Shown here one piece after another: positions 42,417-51,587 of a stretch of 64,000 nucleotides of DNA. The number at the start of each line of letters is the position of its first letter. The first letter of the stretch is position 1. The notes beneath the pieces were generated by a model. That model made no database searches. It was not told the origin of the DNA and worked only from the letters and a program-made list of their open reading frames with translations. A program made the position numbers and the translations under genes. The DNA comes from JBGSTR01 sp963707135. GTDB lineage: Bacteria; Pseudomonadota; Gammaproteobacteria; Chromatiales; Chromatiaceae. The DNA lies in the NCBI GenBank assembly GCA_963707135.1, contig CAVPOY010000044.1, positions 271,232 to 335,231 on the forward strand, written 5' to 3'.

Positions 42417-43370
42417 TCAATCGACAAACAGGGAGCTCACCGACTCCTCGTTCGACACCCGGCGCATGGTCTCGGCCAGCAGCTCGCCGATGCTGAGCTG
42501 GCGAATCTTCCCGCACGCGGCGGCATCGGGGCGCAACGGTATGGTATTGGTGACCACCAGCTCGTCAAGCTGGGAGCCCGAAATGTTCTCCACCGCCGGA
42601 CCGGATAGGACCGGGTGGGTGCAGTAGGCCACCACCCTTTGGGCACCATGACCCTTGAGCGCCGCCGCCGCGCGACAAAGGGTGCCAGCGGTGTCGACGA
42701 GGTCGTCGATTAGCACGCAGGAACGCCCCCGCACGTCGCCGATGATGTTCATGATCTTGGCCTCGTTGGCCCGCGGCCGGCGCTTGTCGATGATGGCCAG
42801 ATCGGCATCGTCCAGCCGTTTGGCCAGCGCCCGCGCCCGCACCACGCCGCCAACGTCCGGCGAGACCACCATCAAGTCCGGGTACTTCTGCCGCCACACG
42901 TCTCCGAGCAGGATCGGCGAGGCGTAGACATTGTCCACCGGGATGTCGAAGAAGCCCTGGATCTGATCGGCGTGCAGGTCCATGGTCAGGACCCGATCCG
43001 CGCCCGCCTGGGCGATCATCTTCGCGACCAGCCGCGCCGTGATGGGGACGCGCGCCGAGCGCGGCCGGCGGTCCTGTCTCGCATAGCCGAAGTAGGGGAT
43101 CACCGCCGTAATGCGCTTGGCCGACGCCCACCGCAGGGCGTCCATCATGACCAGCAGCTCCATCAGATTGTCGTTGGTCGGCGCCCCGGTGGGCTGGACC
43201 ACGAACACGTCCCGCCCTCGGACGTTGTCCTGGATCTCGGCCATCACCTCGCCGTCGCTGAATTGGCCAACGACGGCCTTGCCGAGACGCACGCTCAGAT
43301 GGGAGGCGATCTCGGCCGAGAGCTCCAGGTTGGCGTTCCCGGAAAACACCATCATGTGACTGGCAGGCAC
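42417..43370 (-). CDS. prs: Ribose-phosphate pyrophosphokinase (PRPP synthetase)
   Basis: 317 residues. It makes PRPP from ribose 5-phosphate and ATP for nucleotide, His, Trp and NAD synthesis. Motifs: MMVFSGNANLELSAEIASHL, the ATP flexible-loop part YARQDRRPRSARVPITARLV, DLHADQIQGFFDIPVDNVYA and the PRPP loop VLIDDLVDTAGT. The GTG at 43370 was preferred because AGGA lies 8 bases upstream and it gives the family length (315); the ATG at 43355 has no binding site. tRNA-Gln lies 38 bp upstream, as in Pseudomonas. Confidence 0.95.
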   Translation of the reverse strand: MPASHMMVFSGNANLELSAEIASHLSVRLGKAVVGQFSDGEVMAEIQDNVRGRDVFVVQPTGAPTNDNLMELLVMMDALRWASAKRITAVIPYFGYARQDRRPRSARVPITARLVAKMIAQAGADRVLTMDLHADQIQGFFDIPVDNVYASPILLGDVWRQKYPDLMVVSPDVGGVVRARALAKRLDDADLAIIDKRRPRANEAKIMNIIGDVRGRSCVLIDDLVDTAGTLCRAAAALKGHGAQRVVAYCTHPVLSGPAVENISGSQLDELVVTNTIPLRPDAAACGKIRQLSIGELLAETMRRVSNEESVSSLFVD

Positions 43371-43408
43371 GGCGCTGTTCCTATCGGCACGGGCTCTTCG
43401 CTGGGGTA

Positions 43409-43483
43409 TGGCTGGGGCGCCAGGATTCGAACCTGGGAATGCCGGGATCAAAACCCGGTGCCTTACCGCTTGGCGACGCCCCA
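43409..43483 (-). tRNA. tRNA-Gln (anticodon TTG)
   Basis: 75 nt; acceptor TGGGGCG/CGCCCCA, anticodon loop TTTTGAT, T-loop TTCGAAT, encoded CCA. It lies between ispE and prs, the usual gammaproteobacterial order. Confidence 0.97.
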
Positions 43484-43540
43484 AGAATAATGCCTCGGCC
43501 GCTGCGCGCCGACATCGGCCGCGGGGCGTCCCCGTCGGGC

Positions 43541-44401
43541 TCAGTCGTCAGCCCGCGCCAGCCGGTCGAGCAGCGGTGAGCGGTTGAGCCCCCGGGCGAC
43601 GAAGGCCGTGGTGGACCGGGGGGCCTGCCGCCATGCGCTTGTCGCCTGGTCCTGACGGTCGTACGCCGTGAACACGCAGGCACCTGTTCCCGTCAATCGG
43701 CCGCCGCCGTGAGCATCGAGCCAGTCGAGGGCATCGGCCACCGGCGGATACTCCCGCCGAACGACGGCCATGCAGTCGTTGCGCGCATCGCCTCGAACGA
43801 AGTCGGCTAGTGTCGTTGGATCCGAATTCCGTGTCAACTCAGGGTGGGCAAAGACCGCCGCCGTGGGCACTTGGCACGCGGGAACCAGAACCAGGTACAG
43901 CGGTTCAACGAGATCGACCGGGCTGAGCCGATCTCCGACCCCCTCCCCCCAGGCCGCACGGCCGCGCACGAACACCGGGACGTCGGCCCCGAGCGTAAGG
44001 CCGATCGCGGCCAGGGCCTCCGTCCCGAGCCCGGTGCCCCACAGACGATCGAGCGCGACCAGGGTGGTTGCCGCGTCGGAGCTGCCGCCACCCAGACCCC
44101 CGCCCATCGGCAGCCGCTTCTCGACGCGGATATCGGCCCCGAGCCGGCACCCGCTTGCCGCCTTGAGCGCCAGCGCCGCGCGAATTGTAAGGTCATCCGG
44201 CTCGGGTACCCCGGCTATCTCGCCGGTCCTTCTGATCCTGCCGTCTTCGCGAACCTCGAACCAAAGCCGGTCGCAGCGATCGATGAACTGGAAGACCGTC
44301 TGCAACCGGTGATAGCCGTCGGGCCTGCGGCCCAGCACCCGAAGCATCAGGTTCAGCTTCGCCGGCGCCGGCCACCAGGGGCCGGCCGCGCAGTCGGTCA
44401 C
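43541..44401 (-). CDS. ispE: 4-diphosphocytidyl-2-C-methyl-D-erythritol kinase
   Basis: 286 residues. A GHMP kinase of the MEP isoprenoid pathway. N-terminal WPAPAKLNLMLRVLGRRPDG, ATP-binding PMGGGLGGGSSDAATTL and the C-terminal LTGTGACVFT are visible. The start is GTG at 44401, overlapping the stop of the TPR gene (GTGA), so the two are coupled. In related genomes lolB lies between these two genes; it is absent here. The last ~35 residues are divergent. Confidence 0.93.
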   Translation of the reverse strand: MTDCAAGPWWPAPAKLNLMLRVLGRRPDGYHRLQTVFQFIDRCDRLWFEVREDGRIRRTGEIAGVPEPDDLTIRAALALKAASGCRLGADIRVEKRLPMGGGLGGGSSDAATTLVALDRLWGTGLGTEALAAIGLTLGADVPVFVRGRAAWGEGVGDRLSPVDLVEPLYLVLVPACQVPTAAVFAHPELTRNSDPTTLADFVRGDARNDCMAVVRREYPPVADALDWLDAHGGGRLTGTGACVFTAYDRQDQATSAWRQAPRSTTAFVARGLNRSPLLDRLARADD

Positions 44402-46167
44402 CGGCCCGCTTCGGTGCTCGTGACCCGGTGCCGGCCGACGACGTCGAGCAGGTAACTGTGCTCAGGGTGTGACTTGAGCGCCTCGTCCCAGACCGCCCAG
44501 GCCTCGTCGTGCCGGCCCATGGCCCAGAGCACCTCGCCTAGGTGCGCGGCGATCTCGCCGTCGCTCATGGCCGCAAGCGCCCGGCGCAGATAATCGACCG
44601 CCGCCTCGTGGTCACCGAGGCGGTAACTGATCCACCCCATGCTGTCCAGAACGGCGGGCTCCTCGGGCTTGAGCTGGTAGGCCCGCTCGATCAGGCGCGC
44701 CGCCTCCTGATAGCGGTCGGTCCGGTCCGCGAGCGTGTAGCCGAGCGCGTTCAGGGCATCGGCATGATCGGGATTGCCGATCAGTATCTGCCTAAGGTCC
44801 GCTTCGGCGCGATCGATACGATCCAGCTTCACGGCGAACAGGGCCCGGCTGTAGAGCAGGTCGGGGTCACCCGGAAACGACTGCACCGCCTCGTCGTAGA
44901 CAGCGAGCGCCTCGTCGGGCCGTCCCACCTGGTCGAGGATCTCGGCCTCCACGAGGAACAGGGTCACCGCATCGTCGGGCGACTGATCGCGCAGCTGCTG
45001 CAACATTTCCCGCGCTCGGCGCACATCGCCGCCCTTCGCGCGGAGGACCGCGATTCGGACCTGCGCATCCGAGGCATTGCCGCCTGTCACCTTCTCGTAC
45101 CAGCCGATGGCCGCGTCGCGGTTCTCGGCACGCTCCTCGACCTGCCCGAGATAGAAGGAGGCATCGCCGCCGCGCTCACCGGTCTCGAACAGTCGCGTGA
45201 AATGGGACCGGGCCGCGCCGATGTCGTCGAGCTGCAACGACAGAATGCCGACCGCGAACAGAACGTCGGGCTCCTTGGGCTGGTTGCGCAGCAAGCGCTC
45301 GAACTCGCTCCTCGCGCTCGTGAATTCCTGCTCCTCGACGAGGAACTGGCCGTAGAGCATGCCCAGAGCATGGTCTTCGGGGGACGACGCGATGAACTCC
45401 TCGAGCATCGTCCGCGCCTCGCCGCGCCGGCCCTCCGAGATAAGCAATCGCACCAGGAAGATCCGGGGTGCACTCCAGTCTGGACGGAGCTCCAGCGCTC
45501 GCCGCGCGGCGGTAACCGCGACATCGGGCCGGGCGGCGCTCGCCGCGACCATGGCGAGCGCCTGCTGAGCATCCGCGCTGTCAGGGTCTAGATCGACGAG
45601 CGCCGTCATCAGGGCAACCCGTTCCTCGGCGCTCGGCGCCCGGGCGATGATCCCGGCCGCCTGGGCATAACCCGCGCCGCCGTCCTTGCCCGCGAGCTCC
45701 ACCACCCGCGACAGCTGCACCAGGGCGCCCTCCCGGTCGCCCGCCCGGATCCTCAGAAAGGCCGCGACCTGGAAGACGGAAACCGAATCCGGGGAAAGCT
45801 CGGTCCAGAGGCGGATGCCGCGCTCGGCCTCGTCCGAGAGGTCTGCGCTGACGGCGGACTTCACCGCGAGCTCGGCCATTTTCGCGTCGCGCGCCTGCTC
45901 GGCGGCCCTGAAATAATGGGTGAACGCCGTGGCCATGTCTCCGCGGCGCGCCGCGATCTCGGCGACCAGCACCGAGTAGATCAGGTCGGCGTCGAGTCCG
46001 CTCCCCGCATACTCCGGGACCCCGGCAGCACCGCTCGCCGCTTCGCGGCCGACATCGGGCGCATAGGCCGGTAACTCGGTCCGGGCAAAGGCCGGGTCGG
46101 AGGGACTCGCGAAGTACATGGCCGCAAGGCAGGCAAACGCGAGCGATCTGGACTTGAGGTTCGGCAT
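44398..46167 (-). CDS. Large secreted TPR-repeat protein
   Basis: 589 residues with an N-terminal signal peptide (MPNLKSRSLAFACLAAMYFA...FA) and at least ten tetratricopeptide-like repeats between about residues 60 and 570 (for example DHALGMLYGQFLVEEQEFTS, NPDHADALNALGYTLADRTD, EPAVLDSMGWISYRLGDHEA). The C-terminal repeats LNALGYTLADRT and DSMGWISYRLG match the TPR protein found beside hemA and lolB in Pseudomonas and Chromatiales. TPR arrays mediate protein contacts; a role in lipoprotein or envelope assembly is inferred from that neighbourhood only. It is divergent from hemA across a 210-bp promoter region. Confidence 0.82.
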   Translation of the reverse strand: MPNLKSRSLAFACLAAMYFASPSDPAFARTELPAYAPDVGREAASGAAGVPEYAGSGLDADLIYSVLVAEIAARRGDMATAFTHYFRAAEQARDAKMAELAVKSAVSADLSDEAERGIRLWTELSPDSVSVFQVAAFLRIRAGDREGALVQLSRVVELAGKDGGAGYAQAAGIIARAPSAEERVALMTALVDLDPDSADAQQALAMVAASAARPDVAVTAARRALELRPDWSAPRIFLVRLLISEGRRGEARTMLEEFIASSPEDHALGMLYGQFLVEEQEFTSARSEFERLLRNQPKEPDVLFAVGILSLQLDDIGAARSHFTRLFETGERGGDASFYLGQVEERAENRDAAIGWYEKVTGGNASDAQVRIAVLRAKGGDVRRAREMLQQLRDQSPDDAVTLFLVEAEILDQVGRPDEALAVYDEAVQSFPGDPDLLYSRALFAVKLDRIDRAEADLRQILIGNPDHADALNALGYTLADRTDRYQEAARLIERAYQLKPEEPAVLDSMGWISYRLGDHEAAVDYLRRALAAMSDGEIAAHLGEVLWAMGRHDEAWAVWDEALKSHPEHSYLLDVVGRHRVTSTEAGR

Positions 46168-46377
46168 ATCTGTCACCGGATAAGTCTCGCCTCGGCGGCG
46201 ATGCTGCATGAGAGAGAGTATATATGTAGAGGTTCCGTATCGACGCAACCCCGGCGGCGGTTTATCGCCGATGAAGCGCGACAACACCGCGACGCACGGA
46301 GCATCAGGCAGACCGTCGGCTTGCATCTCGCGCGATAAACCGGACAATCTCGCGGGGCCTTTGACTGCGTTATCAAA

Positions 46378-47653
46378 ATGAAGCTCCTGGTTCTCGGACT
46401 CAACCACAAGACCGCGCCCGTCGAGGTGCGCGAACGTCTGACCTTCGGCCCCGACATCGTCGCGGGCGCGTTGCGCGACCTGACCGGTCAGGACGGCGTC
46501 GTCGAGGCGGTGGTGCTCTCCACCTGCAATCGCACCGAGCTCTACTGCGCCGTCGAGGAAGGCTCGGAGGAGAGGGTCCGCAACTGGCTCAGCGGATTTC
46601 ACGGGCTCGAGCACGAGCTGGTCAGCCCTTTCCTCTACGCGCACGCCGACCGCGACGCGATCTCGCACCTGCTACGCGTTGCCAGCGGCCTCGACTCGAT
46701 GATCCTCGGGGAGCCGCAGATCCTGGGGCAGGTCAAGGGCGCGTTCCAGACAGCTTGCGACTGCACGGCGACCGGAAAACTGCTGTGCCGGCTGTTCCAG
46801 CACGCCTTCTCGGTGGCCAAGATGGTGCGTACCGACACCGCGATCGGCAGCAGTCCGGTCTCGGTGGCCTTTGCCGCCGTAAGCCTGGCGCGTCAGATAT
46901 TCAGCGACCTGTCGAGGCAGACCGCGCTGCTGATCGGGGCGGGTGAGACGATCGATCTCGCGGCCCGGCACCTGCACCAGAACGGCGTCGGCGCGGATCG
47001 TGGTCGCCAACCGCACCGTCGAGCGCGCCCACGAGGTGGCCGCCCAGTTCGACGGCTATGCGATCGCGCTGACCGAGATCGCGAACCACCTGCCGGAGGC
47101 CGATATCGTCATCGCCTCGACCGCGAGCCCGCTCCCGGTGCTCGGCAAGGGCGCCGTCGAGCGGGCGCTGAAGGTGCGCAAACATCGGCCCATGTTCATG
47201 GTCGATATCGCCGTGCCGAGGGACATAGAGCCCGAGGTCGCCGAGCTGAGCGACGTATATCTCTATACGATCGACGACCTGCAGGGCGTCGTCGACGAGG
47301 GCATGCGCTCGCGTCAGGCCGCCGCCGAACAGGCCGAGGAGATCATCGCCTTCCACTCCGACGAGTTCATGGCCTGGTTGCGCTCGCTGGATGCGGCCGG
47401 CATGATTCAGGGCTACAGGCAACGGGCGGAGCAGCTAAGGGACGAGGTGCTCGACCGGGCCTTGCGCCAGCTCGAAGGGGGCAAGCCCGCCGCTGAGGTG
47501 CTCTCCTTCCTGGCCCACACATTGACCAACAAGCTCCTTCACGCGCCCAGCACCCGGCTCAGGCAGGCCGCGCGGGATGGCGACGCCGAGATCCTGGACG
47601 CGGCGAACGAGCTCTTTAAGCTCGATGCGGCGCGTACCGCCGACCAGCGATGA
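46378..47653 (+). CDS. hemA: Glutamyl-tRNA reductase (one apparent frameshift)
   Basis: First enzyme of the C5 tetrapyrrole pathway, reducing glutamyl-tRNA to glutamate semialdehyde. MKLLVLGLNHKTAPVEVRER, catalytic Cys in VVLSTCNRTELYC, EPQILGQVKGAFQTA and the NADPH site ALLIGAGETIDLAARHL come from the first frame; from about 46991-46996 the rest (IVVANRTVERAHEVAAQFDG, DIAVPRDIEPEVAEL and the C-terminal dimerisation helices) comes from the next frame. Removing one base gives 424 residues, the family length. It overlaps prfA by four bases, the classic hemA-prfA-prmC unit. Confidence 0.93.
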
Positions 47654-48729
47654 ACCCTTCCATTCGCAGCAAGCTGGAGCGCATCGCCGAGCGCTTCAGC
47701 GAGGTCACGGCGTTGCTCGCCGACCCGGAGACCCAGGCCGACCAGAACCGTTTCCGGGACCTCAGCCGGGAGTACGCCCAGCTCCAGCCGTTGATTGACT
47801 GCTTCGAGCGCTATCTGGGAACCGAGGCCGCGATGGCCGCGGCGGAGGAGCTACTCGGCGACCGGGAGATGGCCGAGCTGGCGCGCGAGGAGCTGGCCGA
47901 GGCGAGCGAACGGCGCGAGTCCCTGGAGCCCGAGCTGCACCGTCTGCTGCTGCCGCCCGACCCGAACGACCAGCGTAACGTCTTCCTCGAGGTGCGAGCC
48001 GGGACCGGCGGGGCCGAGGCGGCCCTGTTCGCCGGCGACCTGCTGCGGATGTACCTGCGCTATGCCGAGCTGCAGGGCTGGCGAGTCGAGCCGGTCAGCG
48101 AAAGCCCTGGCGAGCATGGCGGCTACAAGGAGGTCGTGGTGCGGATCGCCGGGAGCGGCGTATTCTCCCGTCTCAAGTTCGAGCCGGGCGCCCACCGCGT
48201 CCAGCGGGTGCCGGAGACCGAATCCCAGGGCCGGGTGCACACCTCCGCCTGCACGGTCGCGGTGCTGCCCGAGGCCGAGTCCATCGATGAGATCGAGATC
48301 GGCGGAAACGACCTGCGCATCGACACCTACCGTGCCTCCGGGGCCGGCGGCCAGCACGTCAACAAGACCGATTCGGCCGTGCGCATCACCCACCTGCCCT
48401 CGGGGATCGTCGTCGAATGCCAGGACGAGCGCTCCCAGCACAAGAACAAGGCGCGTGCCCTCTCGCTGCTGCAGGCGAGGCTGCTGTCCCGGGCGCGGGA
48501 GAGCCAGACCTCGGAGCAATCCGAATCTCGCCGGCTCCAGGTCGGCAGCGGCGACCGTTCCGAGCGCATTCGCACCTACAACTTCCCGCAGAACCGGCTC
48601 ACCGACCACCGGATCAATCTGACGCTCTACAAGCTCGACGAGATCGTGGCGGGGCAGCTCGATCAGGTCATCGACCCCCTGCTGCAGGAGTACCAGACCG
48701 AGCAGCTGGCGGCGATGATGAGCGCTTGA
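47650..48729 (+). CDS. prfA: Peptide chain release factor 1
   Basis: 359 residues. RF1 reads UAA and UAG. The peptidyl-tRNA hydrolysis motif GGQ lies at residues 233-235 (RASGAGGQHVNKTDSAVRIT); the codon-recognition loop lies around RVPETESQGRVHTSA (PxT-type position reads PET). Its Gln is the target of PrmC, encoded next and overlapping by three bases. Confidence 0.96.
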   Translation: MNPSIRSKLERIAERFSEVTALLADPETQADQNRFRDLSREYAQLQPLIDCFERYLGTEAAMAAAEELLGDREMAELAREELAEASERRESLEPELHRLLLPPDPNDQRNVFLEVRAGTGGAEAALFAGDLLRMYLRYAELQGWRVEPVSESPGEHGGYKEVVVRIAGSGVFSRLKFEPGAHRVQRVPETESQGRVHTSACTVAVLPEAESIDEIEIGGNDLRIDTYRASGAGGQHVNKTDSAVRITHLPSGIVVECQDERSQHKNKARALSLLQARLLSRARESQTSEQSESRRLQVGSGDRSERIRTYNFPQNRLTDHRINLTLYKLDEIVAGQLDQVIDPLLQEYQTEQLAAMMSA

Positions 48730-49598
48730 TGGCGCCGACCGGCGGACGTTCCGAGAGGACTCGCCGGATCGACGAAACGCTGAGTGCCGCCGCCGCCGCC
48801 CTGGCCAGGCTACCGGACGGCGCCCCGCGCCTCGAGGCCGAGCTGCTGCTGGCCGAGGCCACCGGTTGGCCGCGTACCCGTCTGCTCGCCTGGCCGGAGC
48901 GGACGCTGGAACCCGTCGCCGCCGTCGAGTTCGACGCCCTGCTCGCCCGGCGGCTGGCCGGCGAGCCGATTGCCTACATCCGTGGACAGCAGGCCTTCTG
49001 GACGCTGGATCTGCTGGTAACGGGAGACACGCTGATCCCCCGACCGGAGACCGAAAGGCTGGTGGAGACGGCCCTTGAGCGACTGGACGGAGCCCGACCG
49101 ATCCGCGTCGCGGATCTCGGCACCGGCTGCGGGGCCGTCGCGGCAGCACTGGCCCGGGAGCGGCCCGGCTGGACCCTTGCGGCGACCGACCGGTCCGAGC
49201 GCGCGCTCTCCGTGGCGCGTGGCAACTTCCGAAGGCTCGGCCTCGAACGCGTCCTGGTCCTGCGGGCGGACTGGCTCTCGCCGTTCGCCGGCGCGAGCCT
49301 GGACGCCGTGGTCAGCAACCCGCCCTATGTCCCCGAGTCCGACCCGCACCTGCGCCGCGGCGACCCGAGCCGCGAACCCCGCTCGGCGCTGACGCCGGGC
49401 CGGGACGGGCTCGCCGCGATCCGCCGCATCGCCGGCCAAGCCTACCGGTGCCTACGAGCCGGCGGACTACTGGCCGTCGAGCACGGGTTCGATCAGGGAA
49501 CCGCGGTCCGCAAGCTCATGGCGGAGCACGGATACCGGGGCATCGAGACCCTCGTGGACCTGGCCGGCCATGAGCGGGTAACGCTCTGCCTTCGCTGA
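48729..49598 (+). CDS. prmC: Release factor glutamine methyltransferase (PrmC/HemK)
   Basis: 289 residues. It methylates the GGQ glutamine of release factors. N-terminal helical domain, then SAM site ADLGTGCGAVAAALARERPG, and the substrate motif NPPYVPESDPHL. The ATG overlaps the prfA stop (TGATG), so the enzyme is made together with its substrate. Confidence 0.95.
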   Translation: MAPTGGRSERTRRIDETLSAAAAALARLPDGAPRLEAELLLAEATGWPRTRLLAWPERTLEPVAAVEFDALLARRLAGEPIAYIRGQQAFWTLDLLVTGDTLIPRPETERLVETALERLDGARPIRVADLGTGCGAVAAALARERPGWTLAATDRSERALSVARGNFRRLGLERVLVLRADWLSPFAGASLDAVVSNPPYVPESDPHLRRGDPSREPRSALTPGRDGLAAIRRIAGQAYRCLRAGGLLAVEHGFDQGTAVRKLMAEHGYRGIETLVDLAGHERVTLCLR

Positions 49599-49673
49599 CC
49601 CGCCTCGTGCCGCTTGTCCGGTTTTAGCTTTCTCCCTTGATTATTTTCAATCCTCGCTTAGCATACATACGAT

Positions 49674-50084
49674 ATGGACATCTCAGACGCCGACCGAATC
49701 AAGAACCGGGAGATCGCGTTTGCGGAGCTCCACCCTGACCGCAACCAGGCGTGGACCGCGGCCGTCTTCCTCTCGGAGGCAGACGGGATCCTGGACAGCG
49801 ACGCCGCCACGCCGACGCTGTTGAAGGTCAGCTACGACCTTCTGGTGACCACCTTGAGGGATATCGAGGAGTCGCTCCGGGACATGGGCCTGCACCTGGA
49901 CAACCGACTGATGTTCCGCGTCCGGCGCGCCCTGTACTACTACACCGAGGAGACCCAGCGGGCGAACTGCGGTTGCCACCACGGCCGGGGAGACTGCACC
50001 AAGAAGGTATTCGCCACGCGCTATCAGCAAATCGACCACGGTTGCCGGGACCAGCGCCCGGAGCACTGGCGCCGCTATCTCTGA
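49674..50084 (+). CDS. Uncharacterised Cys-rich small protein
   Basis: 136 residues, no signal peptide or membrane helix. Helical N-terminal part (AFAELHPDRNQAWTAAVFLS, then LLVTTLRDIEESLRDMGLHL). C-terminal Cys/His cluster: Cys99, Cys101, His102, His103, Cys108 and Cys124 in CGCHHGRGDC and DHGC, suggesting a metal site, which is inference. It sits between prmC and moeB, with a short AT-rich region before its start that may hold its own promoter. I do not recognise the family. Confidence 0.7.
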   Translation: MDISDADRIKNREIAFAELHPDRNQAWTAAVFLSEADGILDSDAATPTLLKVSYDLLVTTLRDIEESLRDMGLHLDNRLMFRVRRALYYYTEETQRANCGCHHGRGDCTKKVFATRYQQIDHGCRDQRPEHWRRYL

Positions 50085-50178
50085 TCGGGACCGGCAGACT
50101 CGTTTACGCGCGCCCCTGACCGGTAACCCAAGGCAACGGCCACGGCAGCCCGCCAGTGCCCGCGACGCCTCTCGCACC

Positions 50179-50925
50179 ATGAACGACGATCAGCTCCTGC
50201 GCTACAGCCGGCAGATCATGCTTCCGGCCTTCGGCATCGAGGGACAGGAGCGCCTGCGCGCGGCGAGCGTGCTGGTGGTCGGACTCGGCGGCCTCGGTTC
50301 CCCGGTCGCCATGTACCTGGCCGCCGCCGGGGTCGGGCGGCTGGTGCTGGCGGACTTCGACGCGGTGGATCTCTCCAACCTGCAACGGCAGCTGCTGCAC
50401 ACCGGCGAGCGCATCGGCATGTCGAAGGCCGACTCGGCCTGCCTGACGCTCGCCGCCCTGAACCCGGAGGTGGACCTGGTTCCGGTCAAGCGCAGCCTGA
50501 CCGAGGACACGCTGCCGGACCTGGTCGCCGGCGTCGACCTGGTCGTGGACGGCTGCGACAACTTTGCCACCCGGTTCGCCGTCAACGCGGCTTGCTTCGC
50601 GGCAGGAGTCCCCCTGGTCTCGGGTGCCGCGATCCGCACCGAGGGCCAGGTCATCGTCTTCTCCGGCAAGCCCGGCGGACCTTGCTACCAATGCCTGTAT
50701 CCGCGCGACGGCGGCATCGACGAGACCTGCGCCGCCAACGGTGTCCTAGCGCCGTTGGTTGGGATCATCGGCAGCGTTCAGGCCACGGAGGCGATCAAGG
50801 TGCTGACGGGCTACGGCGAGCCGCTATACGGCCGCCTGCTGCTGCTCGACGCGGCGGTGATGGAATGGCGCAGCGTGCGCCTGCCCTCGGACCCCGCCTG
50901 CCCTGTCTGCTCCAGGGCGCGCTAA
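50179..50925 (+). CDS. moeB: Molybdopterin-synthase adenylyltransferase (HesA/MoeB/ThiF family)
   Basis: 248 residues. It adenylates the C-terminal Gly of MoaD or ThiS-like sulfur carriers. ATP site VVGLGGLGSPVAMYLAAAG, catalytic region DGCDNFATRFAVNAACF, and zinc Cys pairs CYQC (about residues 174-177) and CPVC near the C-terminus. Placement after prmC is the conserved hemK-moeB order. ThiF cannot be excluded, as no moa or thi genes are nearby. Confidence 0.9.
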   Translation: MNDDQLLRYSRQIMLPAFGIEGQERLRAASVLVVGLGGLGSPVAMYLAAAGVGRLVLADFDAVDLSNLQRQLLHTGERIGMSKADSACLTLAALNPEVDLVPVKRSLTEDTLPDLVAGVDLVVDGCDNFATRFAVNAACFAAGVPLVSGAAIRTEGQVIVFSGKPGGPCYQCLYPRDGGIDETCAANGVLAPLVGIIGSVQATEAIKVLTGYGEPLYGRLLLLDAAVMEWRSVRLPSDPACPVCSRAR

Positions 50926-51038
50926 GAGAAACACCAGACCGGACCGCGACACGGCAGACACGGCGCCCGTGATCCGGCGGATGGAATCCTGTATCTTTAT
51001 CAGGCTTCCCTAATGGATCCGGACGGAGCCCGTACCCC

Positions 51039-51575
51039 ATGCGCTTCGAAGTCAGCCAGCGAGAGATCAAGCAGGCCAACGTCCCCCACGAGATCTTTCT
51101 GACGAACCTGATCGGCAATCATATCCTGATGGCGATCGCGGCCGGCGGCGTGGCCGGAACCTTTCCCTGGGTCATGGCCGTGATCCCAGTCGTATCCTTC
51201 GCCCTGCTCGGTTACATCCTGTGGCGCGCCCGCCAGTCGTTGGCACGCGATAGCTGGTATGTCATGTGCCACTGGCAGGTCTGCGCGCGGCGCAGCCGAA
51301 TCTTCATCCTGATGCTGCTGCTCCTGGTGGCGGCCGTCGCACTCGGCTGGGTCGCCTATAGCTACGGCGGGATGATGAAGGAAGCCGTCTGGGCACTGGT
51401 TATCGGTACCGGGATCCTGCCGGTCATGGTCACCGTGCTGGTGCTGGTCATCGTGGAGTCCGACGCGCTCTATCACGCCAACCAGGCGAAGCTGCCGAAG
51501 TGGATCGTCGAGCGGTTCCCGAACCCGGACGCCCGGGTCATCCCGGAGGACGACCCCATCCATCACGCCTCATGA
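51039..51575 (+). CDS. Uncharacterised inner-membrane protein
   Basis: 178 residues with four hydrophobic segments at about residues 30-45, 47-62, 90-110 and 120-142; a short Arg-rich loop (RARQSLARDSWYVMCHWQVC) links the second and third. The N-terminus (MRFEVSQREIKQANVPHEIF) and acidic/His C-terminus (VIPEDDPIHHAS) are soluble. I do not recognise the family. It follows moeB by 113 bp and converges on dsbA with 12 bp between stops. Confidence 0.72.
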   Translation: MRFEVSQREIKQANVPHEIFLTNLIGNHILMAIAAGGVAGTFPWVMAVIPVVSFALLGYILWRARQSLARDSWYVMCHWQVCARRSRIFILMLLLLVAAVALGWVAYSYGGMMKEAVWALVIGTGILPVMVTVLVLVIVESDALYHANQAKLPKWIVERFPNPDARVIPEDDPIHHAS

Positions 51576-51587
51576 ACCGCCGGTGGC

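Noticed and set aside
46217..46248. A promoter for the TPR gene using TATACT at 46217-46222 and TTGCGT at 46243-46248
   Set aside because: The 20-bp spacer is too long for a normal sigma-70 promoter; left unassigned.
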